Shown here: positions 15,172 to 25,200 of the stretch, piece after piece
Numbering within the stretch: position 1 is the first letter of the stretch
Layout of the letters: each line of letters starts with the position of its first letter
NCBI GenBank assembly: GCA_026421215.1
Contig: JAPKBN010000001.1
Coordinates: forward strand, 1 to 64,000
Source: Dehalococcoidia bacterium
GTDB taxonomy: Bacteria > Chloroflexota > Dehalococcoidia > Lucifugimonadales > Lucifugimonadaceae
Direction: 5' to 3'
Length of the DNA stretch: 64,000 nucleotides
Position numbers and translations under genes: made by a program
Notes under the pieces: model-generated
What the model saw: only the letters and a program-made list of their open reading frames with translations
Databases searched by the model: none
What the model was told of the DNA's origin: nothing

Positions 15172-15552
15172 ATGGAACGACTTCTCTTCCTGTTCGCCGC
15201 GGGCGGACTCGGCACATTGGCCAGATACGGCGTCGCCACCTGGGTGCAGCGAACGACAACTACCGATTTCCCTTGGGGAATCGTGGCCGTGAATGCCATC
15301 GGTTCGTTCGTGCTTGGGCTGCTCTACACCCTGGCCGAAGAGCACAACCTGCTCACCGGCGAACTCCGAATAGCCGTCCTCGTCGGCTTCCTCGGCGCAT
15401 TCACCACCTTCTCCACCTTCGCCTTTGACACAGGCCAACTGATCCGAGAAGACCGCTACATGTGGGCCGCCGGAAACATGATCCTCAACAACGCCATAGG
15501 ACTATCGCTGGTGTTTGTGGGGATATGGATCGGGCGGTTACAGGCAAGTTAG
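15172..15552 (+). CDS. crcB: Fluoride ion channel CrcB/FluC
   Basis: 126 residues with four membrane segments. Family motifs: GGLGTLARYG at the N-terminus, GIVAVNAIGSFVLG in the second helix with the pore Asn, and GFLGAFTTFSTFAFDT in the third helix, including the Phe residues of the fluoride pathway and the helix-break sodium site. FluC channels work as antiparallel dual-topology dimers to export fluoride, so one gene is enough. No fluoride riboswitch is visible in the 67-base gap upstream. It follows the Lrp-domain gene and may share its transcript. Confidence 0.93.
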   Translation: MERLLFLFAAGGLGTLARYGVATWVQRTTTTDFPWGIVAVNAIGSFVLGLLYTLAEEHNLLTGELRIAVLVGFLGAFTTFSTFAFDTGQLIREDRYMWAAGNMILNNAIGLSLVFVGIWIGRLQAS

Positions 15553-15860
15553 GGAGACGGGGTCCCAACGACCAAGCTTAAGCGAAGATTTTCGGCAACG
15601 AGCTCAACGATAAAGTTGTGATGCCGATGTTAAGAGCCGCTTAAGGCTATCCCTGACGTCGAGTAAGAGATCGTATCCAGGCATTGCTGTGTTTTGTTTT
15701 AACAGTTCGTATCCGAGACCGATTGCATACTGGTTGAAGGCGATTTCGTACGACAGCCGCCGACCAGCGCGTCGTTCACTTACTCTCCGTGCCCACCATG
15801 TCCATGACACGAGCATAAGGGTCACCCGAATCAACTTCAGGCGGCCCCCACAGACCCTAA
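15553..15860. other. Spacer between crcB and an enolase paralog
   Basis: No supported gene. A 76-codon minus-strand frame (15604-15834) lacks an SD and a recognisable domain, though its composition is protein-like. No clear terminator. Confidence 0.4.
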
Positions 15861-17015
15861 TCAGTGCACGGAAACCATTCGTTCTGCTATGTAATCGAAG
15901 TTGATGTCTTCTCCTAGGCCGGGGCGGCTTGGCATTGGGATGTAGCCGTCTTCGTCCATCGGGTCAACAATGCTGTTGAGGTGTGCAGGGACTTCGTCGT
16001 AATCAATGAACGGGTGTAGTAGGCCCCGCTCGTACCAGGTGGTGTTGGAGATGCCTCCGATGACCGCTAGGTTTCCCGCCCCACCGCCGTGTATTTCGCA
16101 ATCCATGTTGAACGACTCGGCCAAATGCGCGGCCTTCATACTGGGGCTTATTCCGCCCACGTCGTGAACCCCCACTCGCGTGATGTCACACGCCTTGCCG
16201 GTGATCCACTCCGCCCGTGTATGGAACTTTCCGTAGGCGTATTCGGGGCCGATGATCGGGATCTCAAGCTGCTCGGCAAGCCAGCGGTAAGATTCAGTCG
16301 AGTGCTCGTCCATGGGTTCCTCATACCAGTAGTAGCCAAGTGCCTGGATTCCCTTGCCCAGTTCCAGTGCCTCCATCCTTGAGTACCAGTGATTGGCATC
16401 AAGCATCAGAGGAAAGTCTTCGCCGACGGCCTCACGAACGGCCGCGCAGGCCTTGATGTCCATCTTCACGTTTGGCGCCCATTCAACCGGCGGCATCCAC
16501 GTGTGCAGCTTGATCGCCTTGTATCCGCGCTCGACCATCCACTCGGCATACCTGCCGTAATCCTCAGGAGTGGCAAGGCCTCCGTCCATCTCGTCACCGC
16601 ACATAGTCGATCCGTAGGCAAGAACCTTGTCCCGATAGCCGCCCAGTAGTTTCCATACGGGAGTGTTCAAAGAGCGACCTGCGAGGTCCCACAGCGCCAG
16701 TTCTGCGACGGCAAGGGTGCGATCCGTAAGGTTGTTTCCGCTCCCGCGCTGCCACTTGGCGAGATTGATCCAGAGTCTCTCTCGATCCATGGCGTCTTGA
16801 CCCATGAAGACCTTCTTGATGTAGTTGTCAATCAGGTACGGACGGAGTAGGTCAGGCGACCCGAACGAGTAGCCGGAGTGGCCTTCATCCGTCGTGATGG
16901 TGAGCATCGCCTCTTCGGAATCGTGCTCGTCGCCAGGATGGGTGTGGCCGTCGGTGTCATTGACCTTTTTTGACGGGGTATTGAACACGGTGACTGAGAT
17001 TTGCTCGATCTTCAT
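15861..17015 (-). CDS. Mandelate racemase/enolase superfamily enzyme, K-x-H type
   Basis: 384 residues with the N-terminal capping domain and C-terminal modified TIM barrel of the enolase superfamily, which abstract the alpha proton of a carboxylate. By position, the second-strand motif is Lys169-x-His171 (AIKLHTW) where canonical members have K-x-K; metal ligands would be Asp206 (LDANHW), Glu232/233 (YEEP) and Glu258 (GPEYA); Asp277 and His309 (EIHGGG) could form the general base dyad. Probable acid-sugar dehydratase; substrate unknown. The N-terminal region contains an unusual His/Asp/Glu-rich loop (about 18-35). It is well separated from the run of paralogs at 51-54.5 kb and is divergent from them. 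Confidence 0.85.
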   Translation of the reverse strand: MKIEQISVTVFNTPSKKVNDTDGHTHPGDEHDSEEAMLTITTDEGHSGYSFGSPDLLRPYLIDNYIKKVFMGQDAMDRERLWINLAKWQRGSGNNLTDRTLAVAELALWDLAGRSLNTPVWKLLGGYRDKVLAYGSTMCGDEMDGGLATPEDYGRYAEWMVERGYKAIKLHTWMPPVEWAPNVKMDIKACAAVREAVGEDFPLMLDANHWYSRMEALELGKGIQALGYYWYEEPMDEHSTESYRWLAEQLEIPIIGPEYAYGKFHTRAEWITGKACDITRVGVHDVGGISPSMKAAHLAESFNMDCEIHGGGAGNLAVIGGISNTTWYERGLLHPFIDYDEVPAHLNSIVDPMDEDGYIPMPSRPGLGEDINFDYIAERMVSVH

Positions 17016-17341
17016 ACCGGGTACTCTCTTTAAAAGGGTTGATCACCGACGCGGGCTCGGACTGTGCGGGTTGTTCTTTGCGGCATTTTAAGACCGAGGC
17101 GAATTCGATGGCCTACTCACCGATGTGGACAATTCAGACGGCGCCACTCTACTCGCTAAATAATGAGCGGGGAATTGTTGAGGAGACGTCTGGGCTCGGC
17201 CGAGACCGTAAATAATTGGGAAGGTTGAATGTGAGACATACCCGTTATCTGATGGCCGCGAGTTCTCGAACGTTCTTGCTTGGTCTCGATCGGTCAACGA
17301 TGGTGTTTGATAAGCGATCCACACCTATGGAAAGGGAAAAC
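17016..17341. other. Spacer upstream of the hypothetical gene
   Basis: No gene supported. The plus-strand frame of the next gene is open back to 17216, but that extension lacks an SD. I see no clear promoter. Confidence 0.35.
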
Positions 17342-17668
17342 ATGCACACGTTTTCCTTTGGTGCGGATGAGATGGAGCATTTGCTGAGCGGGACCGTGCC
17401 AGATCCAATTCCCAGTCACTGGGAATACCGACGAAACAACCTCGTCGAGAAAGTCGTCGACCGTGCGCAATATGGAGGTGAGGGGATTGTTATTGAGTTC
17501 AAGGCTGAAAAACTCGAAGTGCCCGGATTCACTTATGAATACTCGGATGCCTCCCCATTGATGTTTGGCTTCACACCGGGAGTTGCGCATGTCTCTGCGG
17601 TCTATCGAATGACTCAGGACGACCCGCTCACAATTGCATCCGTTAAGGTCGAGAGTCTCGCGCCTTAG
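17342..17668 (+). CDS. Hypothetical protein
   Basis: 109 residues from ATG 17342 (MHTFSFGADEM), preceded by GGAAAGGGAAAAC, a purine-rich possible SD; an in-frame ATG at 17327 and a start at 17216 are alternatives. The sequence has a balanced composition and several beta-like alternations (IVIEFKAEKLEV) that look like real protein, ending SVKVESLAP. I do not recognise a family. The tRNA-Asn gene lies downstream on the opposite strand and the neighbouring enolase gene is divergent, so context gives no clue. Confidence 0.5.
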   Translation: MHTFSFGADEMEHLLSGTVPDPIPSHWEYRRNNLVEKVVDRAQYGGEGIVIEFKAEKLEVPGFTYEYSDASPLMFGFTPGVAHVSAVYRMTQDDPLTIASVKVESLAP

Positions 17669-17779
17669 TCCGTCCGACATGACCGATCTCGGCATCTGAC
17701 TTTCGCATGTTGAATCTCCAAATGTTGGAGAGGCGAAAGGAGCGAGCTGCAAAGCTAATTACAGCTATCGGTTAGAAAA

Positions 17780-17854
17780 TGGCTCCGGAGGCAGGAATCG
17801 AACCTGCGACCAATCGGTTAACAGCCGACCGCTCTACCGCTGAGCTACTCCGGA
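17780..17854 (-). tRNA. tRNA-Asn (GTT)
   Basis: The minus-strand sequence starts TCCGGAGTAGCTC; the seven-pair acceptor TCCGGAG/CTCCGGA is perfect, the anticodon loop gives GTT, the T arm has GGTTCGATTCC, and the 3' CCA is encoded (17782-17780). Confidence 0.95.
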
Positions 17855-18096
17855 GCGTCGCATGTCGTCGCAGTTAATCCTGTCGCTTTCAAACAGGGAC
17901 GCGCGTACTCGCGAACTTCAGATGGTAGCACCGGGGATTGTCGATGTCTCCGAATGATCAGGGCGAATTCTGGCAGTGTGCCACCTGAATTTGGATTCCC
18001 GATTTCTCGTAAAGGACGGAGTTTGGGTATGTCACCCGTATGGAACCACTCTTTCATCCCTTCCTACGTTAGGAGGGGGCAACTGAATCGCGGGCG

Positions 18097-18125
18097 TTGA
18101 CGGCAGGGAGTCCCGTTGCTAGCCT
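18097..18125 (+). promoter_or_regulatory. Candidate promoter of the DtxR-type regulator
   Basis: TTGACG (18097-18102), a 17-base spacer ending in TGC, and TAGCCT (18120-18125). The ATG begins only nine bases after the -10, so the transcript would be leaderless or nearly so. An almost identical arrangement precedes the MOSC gene. Confidence 0.45.
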
Positions 18126-18134
18126 CGATCCGAT

Positions 18135-18926
18135 ATGGCTGACATTAATAACTCCGCGCGCAAATCTCCTAAGACCAAATCCCGTTCCAAGCGCGGCGCT
18201 GTCGAAACGCGTCTGACGCAGGCTGCTGAAAACTATTTGCTCTCAATTTACATGGTCCTAGAGCAAGGGCTTACGGTCACAAACGCCCACCTTGTTGATC
18301 AGTTGAAGCGCACTCCAGAGTCCGAGGGACTCGGCACATCCGCGCCGTCGATCGCCGGGATGCTTCGACGCATGGAAAAAGAGGGGCTGATCACACACGG
18401 CCCGAGCCGGGAGATCGACCTCACCAAAGAAGGCAACCGGCTGGCCGAACAGATGGTGCGAAGACATCGGCTCGCCGAGCGAATGATCGTCGACATGCTG
18501 GGCCTGGACCTGGTGAATGCCCACGTGGAGGCACACCGCCTCGAGCACGCTATCTCCGACGAGCTAGAGGAGCGGATCCGGGTGACGCTGAAAAACCCGA
18601 CGACCTGCCCCTTTGGCCACCCGATACCGGGGAGCGGTTACAGCCCCTGCCCGGCAAGCATGACAATCGACGAGGCGCCGGTCGGCCAGCCTTTGCGATT
18701 AGATCGGATTCCAGAGGAAGACCCGGAACTGCTGGAGTACCTTGTGAGTAACGGGCTGGTACCGGGCGTCGCTATAGAGATTCTGGAATACGCGCCGTAT
18801 CGGGGAGTCGTGACTCTCAAGACGGCCGATGCTTCGCCGGTGCTTGGCGCTGACGTGGTGTCTCGCATCTGGGTATGCCCTATGAATTGCGGTCTGGATT
18901 GTGCGACGCAGGCTGCTGGCCGCTGA
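18135..18926 (+). CDS. DtxR/MntR-family metal-dependent transcriptional regulator
   Basis: 263 residues. A basic tail (1-25) precedes a winged helix (about 28-105; SAPSIAGMLRRMEKEGL is the recognition region). The dimerisation and metal-binding domain follows, with HRLAERMIVDMLGL, the EAHRLEHAIS helix and CPFGHPIPGSG supplying Cys, His and Glu ligands. The C-terminal third is a FeoA/SH3-like domain (about 185-245). An extra C-terminal CPMNCGLDC contains three Cys. Such proteins repress metal uptake genes when loaded with iron or manganese; no metal transporter is adjacent. The placement suggests a nearly leaderless mRNA. Confidence 0.9.
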   Translation: MADINNSARKSPKTKSRSKRGAVETRLTQAAENYLLSIYMVLEQGLTVTNAHLVDQLKRTPESEGLGTSAPSIAGMLRRMEKEGLITHGPSREIDLTKEGNRLAEQMVRRHRLAERMIVDMLGLDLVNAHVEAHRLEHAISDELEERIRVTLKNPTTCPFGHPIPGSGYSPCPASMTIDEAPVGQPLRLDRIPEEDPELLEYLVSNGLVPGVAIEILEYAPYRGVVTLKTADASPVLGADVVSRIWVCPMNCGLDCATQAAGR

Positions 18927-19142
18927 GTAGGTCCGGTCCATGAATAGCGCGCAGGTGCATTGTCCTTTTACCGAAGGAGCCCTTAATCCTGACTGAGAGA
19001 AGCCGCACGCGATCGCGTTCCATTTGTGGAATCTCTCCTGCATTGATATGACGCTGCGCGCCTTCCCGTCGTAAAATTGGTTGTCTGCGGTATCACCTAC
19101 CGGCGCTGCCCTGTTAATAGACGAACCACAAACGGACTACCC

Positions 19143-19547
19143 ATGAACAAGCGAAACGGACGCGTCAACTTCACGTTGCAACGCGAACTTGGCATGCTGA
19201 TCGACGAGTCGATCTCCGATCCCAGGCTCGCACCGATGACTTCTGTCACGCGGGTTGAGTGCACGGCGGACTACTCGACGGCACACGTCTACATAAGTTC
19301 CCTCGGAGATCCTGAGGTTCGACATGGGAGCCTTGAGGCATTGGAATCGGCCTCAGGATTTCTTCGCCGAGAAGTCAACAAGCGAATCCAGATCCGGCAC
19401 GTTCCACGCCTCGTCTTCCACCTAGACGATACGCTTGTCGAGGGTGCCAACATGCTCAAGATGATGGACGACGTGGCTCAACAGGACAGCAAACTCCCCG
19501 AGAACAAGTTCGAGGAGCCCCCAGAGGGGACCGAATCTGAGGAGTAG
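19143..19547 (+). CDS. rbfA: Ribosome-binding factor A
   Basis: 134 residues of RbfA, the KH-like cold-shock factor that helps mature the 30S subunit by binding the 16S rRNA 5' domain. Recognisable parts: NFTLQRELGMLIDESISDPRL, split here as NFTLQRELG then MLIDESISDPRL, the strand VYISSLGD, the RREVNKRIQIRHVPRLVF region and the end DDTLVEGANML. A longer frame starts at 19077, but ATG 19143 gives the family's normal N-terminus. Its stop lies three bases before the preferred truB start, and the pair rbfA-truB is a very common ribosome and tRNA maturation unit. Confidence 0.93.
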   Translation: MNKRNGRVNFTLQRELGMLIDESISDPRLAPMTSVTRVECTADYSTAHVYISSLGDPEVRHGSLEALESASGFLRREVNKRIQIRHVPRLVFHLDDTLVEGANMLKMMDDVAQQDSKLPENKFEEPPEGTESEE

Positions 19548-19549
19548 TG

Positions 19550-20527
19550 ATGGGACACTCGAATGCTGATCAGGTCGAGTCAGATGCCCCACAGAAAGGC
19601 GGCACGCCCAAAAAAATGTGGCCGCCTCAGATAAATGGCGGCTTCCTGAACATCAACAAGCCGGCCGGGATGACGTCGATGGATGTGATCCGGATTGTTC
19701 GCCGGTTGACGGGTCAGCGAAAGGTCGGGCACGGCGGTACCCTTGATCCAGACGCTACCGGAGTACTGCCGATCTGCATCGGCCGCGCAACCCGATTTAT
19801 CGACAGATTCGTCCAGGGCCGCAAGGTGTATGAAGCCACGGCCACGTTCGGAACATCAACCGATACATACGACGCGTCCGGCCGAGTTACCGCCGAGTCC
19901 GACCCTAGCACGATCACCCGAGAAGCCATTGAGGCCGCACTACCCGGGTTCATGGGTGAGATCAGCCAGATACCGCCCATGTACAGTGCTATCAAGGTGA
20001 AGGGTGTACGACTGTACAAGTTGGCGAGGGAAGGTAGAGAGATAGAACGTGAACCACGTGAAGTATTGGTGTACGGGCTCGACATTACGTCGTGGAAGTC
20101 GCCCACCCTCGGGTTACGTATTGAATGCGGGAGCGGCTTTTACGCGCGGTCCGTCGTCCACGATCTCGGTCAGGCTCTGGGCAACACAGCGCACCTCGGT
20201 AAGTTAATTCGATCGCAGGTCGGTCGGTTCGCGTTAGACGAAGCCGTGACCCTTGAAGGGCTGGAAGAATCGACGAAAGCCGGCGACTGGGAACAGATGC
20301 TGCACCCGATAGACTCTGCCCTATTGGACCTCCCTGCTGTTGTCGTAGATCCGATACAGGAAGAGGCCATTGGTTTCGGAAAATCGATCCAGCCCGAAAT
20401 CGGAGCGAGTACAAGCGACGCGTCACAGGTAAGGGCCTACAACCGTGACGGTGAACTGATCGCCCTGATGAAACACGACCCTATACTCGGTCAATTGAAC
20501 CCCGTTCGGGTTCTGGCAACCTCTTAG
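19550..20527 (+). CDS. truB: tRNA pseudouridine(55) synthase TruB
   Basis: 325 residues. Signatures: GFLNINKPAGMTSMDVI, then KVGHGGTLDPDATGVLP containing the catalytic Asp that attacks U55, YEATATFGTSTDTYDASG, PPMYSAIKVKGVRLY, and CGSGFYARSVVHDLG. A 25-residue polar N-terminal extension precedes the domain. Two starts are possible, GTG 19547 overlapping the rbfA stop or ATG 19550; GAGGAG fits the ATG with five bases between. Makes the universal T-loop pseudouridine. Cotranscribed with rbfA. Confidence 0.94.
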   Translation: MGHSNADQVESDAPQKGGTPKKMWPPQINGGFLNINKPAGMTSMDVIRIVRRLTGQRKVGHGGTLDPDATGVLPICIGRATRFIDRFVQGRKVYEATATFGTSTDTYDASGRVTAESDPSTITREAIEAALPGFMGEISQIPPMYSAIKVKGVRLYKLAREGREIEREPREVLVYGLDITSWKSPTLGLRIECGSGFYARSVVHDLGQALGNTAHLGKLIRSQVGRFALDEAVTLEGLEESTKAGDWEQMLHPIDSALLDLPAVVVDPIQEEAIGFGKSIQPEIGASTSDASQVRAYNRDGELIALMKHDPILGQLNPVRVLATS

Positions 20528-20622
20528 ATCAACTTCACTGAACCCGTCATCAATCCTTTTGGCAGTAATCTGACCTCTTTCACATGTGACGCCTTCGTTG
20601 GGGCATCCTTAAGATCACGATC

Positions 20623-22032
20623 ATGGATTTTCCTTTGCCGCTCCTAAGCGCGGCAGAATACATACTGGTTGAGGAAGTAGGGCATCTCGTTCTTCTCCTC
20701 GCGTTCATTGTTCTCGCAGCCAAACTTGCGGGCGAGATGGTGGAACGCTTCGCGTCACTGCCTTCGGTTATCGGAGAGCTCGGGGCGGGAATCTTGATCG
20801 GGCCGTTTGCGTTGGGCGGCATCGAGATCGGATCGTTCGGACCATTGTTTGAGGTTCCTAAAGCGATCGATGGCCTTGGCAATGCAGTCGATGTGATTAC
20901 ACCTGTTTCGCCGGAGTTATTCTTCGTTGCAGAGATCGCTGCGATCATCCTGCTATTCCAGGCCGGACTTGAAACAAACAGAGCACAGTTCTTCCGTTGG
21001 GTGAAGCCAGCGACAGCAGTGGCGGCCGGTGGTGTAGTTGTTCCGTTTGCCTTCGGGTTCCTGGCGACACTATTCTTGGGATTCGCCAGCCTTGATAGCA
21101 CACAGGAAATGCTCCCGGCGCTATTCGTGGGCGCAATCATGACAGCGACATCTGTCGGCATCACGGCACGCGTCCTCGGAGACATACGACGTCTCGACAC
21201 CCCGGAAGGCACAACGGTGCTCGCCGGGGCCGTGGTGGACGACGTGCTCGGCATCCTCATTCTGGCTATCGTCATTGGTATCGCAGAGACCGGCGAAATC
21301 CCGATCACGGATATCGGATTCTTTGGCACCAATATTCCGGTCCCGATGGACATCGTTGTTATCGCCACCAAAGCGATCGGGTTCTGGCTGGGCTTACTTA
21401 TAATCGGAAGTCTGCTCGCAAATCGGATATCTAACGCATTTCTATGGTTCAGGAGTCCCGGCGTGCTGGTTGGGCTGGCACTGTTCCTGGCATTCCTGGC
21501 GTCGGCGGTCGCGGAGATCTACTTTGGCCTCGCTATGATCATCGGCGCTTACACAATTGGGTTGGCGCTCTCCGACACGGATCTGAAACACCGAATCGAA
21601 GAGCCGATGATCCAGATAGGCCACTTCGTGGTGCCGGTCTTCTTCGTAGTAATCGGGATGCAGGTGGATCTGGGCGCCATGAGCGCCGCGATTACGTTTG
21701 GAATAATCCTCAGCATTCTCGGAATTCTCAGCAAGGTGATCGGCGCCGGACTGCCGGCGCTGGCTGTCGGATTCAATCGTCGGGGCGCATACCGTGTGGC
21801 GATCGGCATGCTCCCCCGTGGCGAGGTCGCGCTGATCATAGCCGGGATCGGGTTATCGGCCGGAGTGATCGGACAGGACGTGTTCGGGGTCGCTATCGCC
21901 ATGACCATCGTGACTACTATGATTGCTCCGATTCTCCTGGTCCCGGCCTTCACGGCGGGTGGGTCTGGTCTTCGAAAGCCCATGGGCGGTGCAAGAGCGC
22001 ATCGAGACCGAGGCCGCCCAGAAGACAATTAA
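20623..22032 (+). CDS. CPA2-family cation/proton antiporter
   Basis: 469 residues with about twelve membrane helices. Family marks: LPSVIGELGAGILIGPFALG in the second helix region, ILLFQAGLETN in the core, TATSVGITARVLGD and VVDDVLGILILAI with the ion-binding Asp pair, and LPRGEVALIIAGIGL near the end. This is the KefB/GerN/NapA-like group that exchanges Na+ or K+ for H+. There is no C-terminal RCK (TrkA-N) domain; the protein ends soon after the last helix in a short basic tail. It is followed by tRNA-Arg. Confidence 0.92.
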   Translation: MDFPLPLLSAAEYILVEEVGHLVLLLAFIVLAAKLAGEMVERFASLPSVIGELGAGILIGPFALGGIEIGSFGPLFEVPKAIDGLGNAVDVITPVSPELFFVAEIAAIILLFQAGLETNRAQFFRWVKPATAVAAGGVVVPFAFGFLATLFLGFASLDSTQEMLPALFVGAIMTATSVGITARVLGDIRRLDTPEGTTVLAGAVVDDVLGILILAIVIGIAETGEIPITDIGFFGTNIPVPMDIVVIATKAIGFWLGLLIIGSLLANRISNAFLWFRSPGVLVGLALFLAFLASAVAEIYFGLAMIIGAYTIGLALSDTDLKHRIEEPMIQIGHFVVPVFFVVIGMQVDLGAMSAAITFGIILSILGILSKVIGAGLPALAVGFNRRGAYRVAIGMLPRGEVALIIAGIGLSAGVIGQDVFGVAIAMTIVTTMIAPILLVPAFTAGGSGLRKPMGGARAHRDRGRPEDN

Positions 22033-22047
22033 CACGGCTGTTCCTCA

Positions 22048-22056
22048 TGCTATATT
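22048..22056 (+). promoter_or_regulatory. Extended -10 element of the tRNA-Arg gene
   Basis: TGC plus TATATT, ending 14 bases before the mature tRNA start; transcription would start near 22063. Confidence 0.5.
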
Positions 22057-22070
22057 TGAACGTCCAAAGA

Positions 22071-22145
22071 GCCCCCGTAGCTCAGCGGATAGAGTACCGG
22101 CCTCCGAAGCCGGGGGCGTGAGTTCGAGTCTCACCGGGGGCACCA
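22071..22145 (+). tRNA. tRNA-Arg (CCG)
   Basis: Acceptor GCCCCCG pairs perfectly with CGGGGGC; the anticodon stem CCGGC/GCCGG encloses a loop with CCG; the T arm is GTGAG-TTCGAGT-CTCAC; A and encoded CCA follow. Confidence 0.95.
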
Positions 22146-22210
22146 CTCACAGTCTGTGATCCATTGGGACCAACAGGCGCCCGCCGCACGAGTGATAAGG
22201 TCGGTGCGCT

Positions 22211-25200
22211 ATGACATCACGTGAGCACCGGCAACGATGGGTTCCGCTTGGGGAGCGATTGATCGAGGCGCTGTGGGATGAAATCGCAGCCGCCCGAAGC
22301 GACGATCCACTCAGCCCCATCACGATCGTCCTCCCGTCTTTTCACAGCGCATTCTTCATGCGACGCCGACTTGCGAGCGACGGACCATTGTTCAACGTCC
22401 AGTTCCTTCGCGTCGAAGACCTTGCGGATGCCCTCGCCGGTCCCGCCGATCCCAGACCACCGCTTTCCAGGCTGCGCGCCTCCGAGATAATTCATGCGGT
22501 GGCTAACGACGAAACGATCGTTCTGCCAGAGGCTTTCGGCCGAATACGCGGCCAGGACAGTTTCCAGCGCGCTTTGCACCGAACCCTTGACGATCTCGAT
22601 GCATCTGGCGTGGGTCCTGCGATCGTTGCAGGAACTGACGGAGGCCCAACCGGCTGGAAGTTCACTTCGGCGGTGCTAGGGTTGTTTGCCCGCTACCGAG
22701 AACGTGCCGGCATATTCGCGTCCGCCTCAGACGTGGCGGCCCGGGCGGCTGAATCCGTCAGGGCAAACGTCGCATCGTTGGACCGATTCGGTCTCATCGT
22801 GCTGGCGCTTATCGAAGAGCCGGCGGCGCAGCATAGTGAACTGATCACCGCGCTACTGGGCCGGCCGGCGACCCGGGTAGTCATCGGCGCAACAGGGGAT
22901 CACGATAGCGACCGACTTTTGTGGCAGGCTCCAGGTGTCCTTACCTCGCCAGACGCCGAGGTCGATTCATTAACGAGATCCGGGTCCAATGAATGCAGGC
23001 TCGTCTCGACACCCGACGTGGCTGAGGAGGCGCGATGGATCGTCGGGGATGTTCTGGCGGCAGCACGAGGAGGCACGCGTTTTGCCCGAATTGGCGTGTT
23101 CTTTGAGGAGCCCTCCTATGGAGCGCGCTTAACCGGAGCGTTCCAGTTGAGCGGAGTCCCGGTCTCTGGGCCTTCGCCGGTCACCTTGGCCAACACTTCC
23201 GGCGGACGCTGGATTCGGGGGTTGCTAGCCTTCCTGGACCGCCCCGGCTCAACGGATCAGACGGGTGAGGGGGATTCGAGGTTCGCCAGGGACCGGATGG
23301 CGGCATGGGTCACGGGGAGCCACGTCGTCGCTGCTGACGGGAAGCCCGCGGCGGGCGCTGCATGGGACGTGATCTCTCGACGTGCTGGCGTGGTTGCGGG
23401 CGTTGAATCCTGGGACCGCAGACTGGGCGAACATGCCAGGCGACTGCGCGTTCGGGCGGAGAAAGCAGCAAGACAGGATGAGGACGATGATGCATCTCGG
23501 TCAGCCTGGATCACCGAGGCCAACGAGAGCGAGCGACTTCGTGAATTCGTGGCCCAGCTGGCCTCCGAGCAATTGCCCGTAGAACGAAATGCGTCCTGGG
23601 GCGGCTTCGTAACATGGCTCAAAGCGCTCCAGAAGCGATACGGCCGGGCTCCTACTTTGGAGCCAGATCGCGACGAGGCTGGACAAGCTCTGAATTCTGC
23701 GCTGGACGCTATCAGCGATCTCGACTCAATTAATCTTCCGTCACCCACGTTTCAAAGGTTTCGTCGAACGCTTGAACAAGAGCTCGACCGGCCACTCTCC
23801 CGCGTCGGGCGGCTTGGAAGCGGCGTGTTTGTCGCACCTCTGAGACAGGCCGTGGGTTGCGATTTCGACCTGATATACGTTGTCGGAATGGCGGAAGGCA
23901 GCTATCCAGCGATCGGATCAGAAGACCCGTTGCTTCCGGACATCGTTCGGAACGGGATACCCGGTCTCAAGACCTTGCGAGATGACCGGGCCAGCGCCCG
24001 ACGACGTTATCTGACGGCGCTCGGCAGCGCACCCAAACGTGTACTGGTGTGGCCCCGATCCCAGCCCGGAGCAACGCGGCAGGTATGGCCGTCTCGATGG
24101 TTCCGTGAAACTGCGGAGACAGTCCACGGCAAGCCCCTTCCCACCAACTTGCTGGATACCGAGAACGGTCCAATAGAGATTGTCCCGACCCCCACGCGGC
24201 AAACGTCAGAGACCTGGCCAGCCGATCGATATGAATACGAGTTGAAAAGTCTCGCCGCCTGGGGCGCAAACGGGGGCAACCCAGAAGATCACTTCCTGTT
24301 CACCGCCCCGGGTGAAACCCTCTCATCCAGCCGAGATCTGGAGCGTGGCAGGTTCCAGACGAATCAACTGACACAATGGGACGGCGCTGTCGGCCCGAAC
24401 GTAGGCCACGGAGAGACATGGTCCGCAGGGTCACTGACTGGCGTGGCTTCTTCCACCCGATTTGAGACGTGGGCCAACTGTCCGTTCAGATACTTTCTGA
24501 CATACGAGATCGGCGTCGAGCCAACCGAGACACCGGAGGCCGCAGAGACGCTGAGCGCCCTGGATCGAGGCATCATCATCCATGACATCCTCGATAGGTT
24601 CGTCAAGGATACCTTGACCCAACGGGCCACAAGCGCTGCAACAGACGCCGAACGCTTGCAACAGATCGCAAACGGCCAGTTCGATGAATTTGAGCGCAAC
24701 GGCCTGATCGGCAGGCCAGTGCTGTGGCGACTGGAGAAGGAGCGGATAAAGCGCGGCCTCCTCGATTTCTTGGATGTACACCGATCTCGTATAGACGAAC
24801 GCGGCCAGCGGCCCGTGGCGACCGAGCTTGGCTTCGGAGATGGGACAGAGATTCCGGCGGTGAGCCTGAAGTTGCCGGGCGGACGGACGGTGCGATTCAG
24901 GGGGTGGATAGACCGGGTGGATGTATCCAGTGACGGCTCGGCGGCTACGGTCATTGACTACAAAAGCGGACGGGGTTCACGTTTCTCCAGAATTGCCAAC
25001 GACCCAGTGGATGGCGGCAAGCATCTCCAACTCCCCATCTACGCCATGGCCCTCAAAGGGTGGCGGCCTGAAATCGAATCGATCGCCGCCGAGTTCTGGT
25101 TCGTCATGGATAGCGGTGGTTCGAAAACGGTCGGCACATCCCTTGAAATCGCAACTCCCAGGTTTGAAGAGGTTATTGACCAGATTGTGTCCGGAATCCA

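Noticed and set aside
15604-15834. 76-codon minus-strand frame after the enolase gene
   Set aside because: No SD and no match to a known family, although composition is protein-like.
17216-17341. Upstream extension of the hypothetical gene at 17342
   Set aside because: The extra 42 codons have no SD and biased composition; the start at 17342 has a purine-rich region before it.
20580-21371. 263-codon minus-strand frame opposite the CPA2 antiporter
   Set aside because: Shadow of the real membrane protein on the other strand; low-complexity Ser/Thr/Pro-rich translation with no domain.
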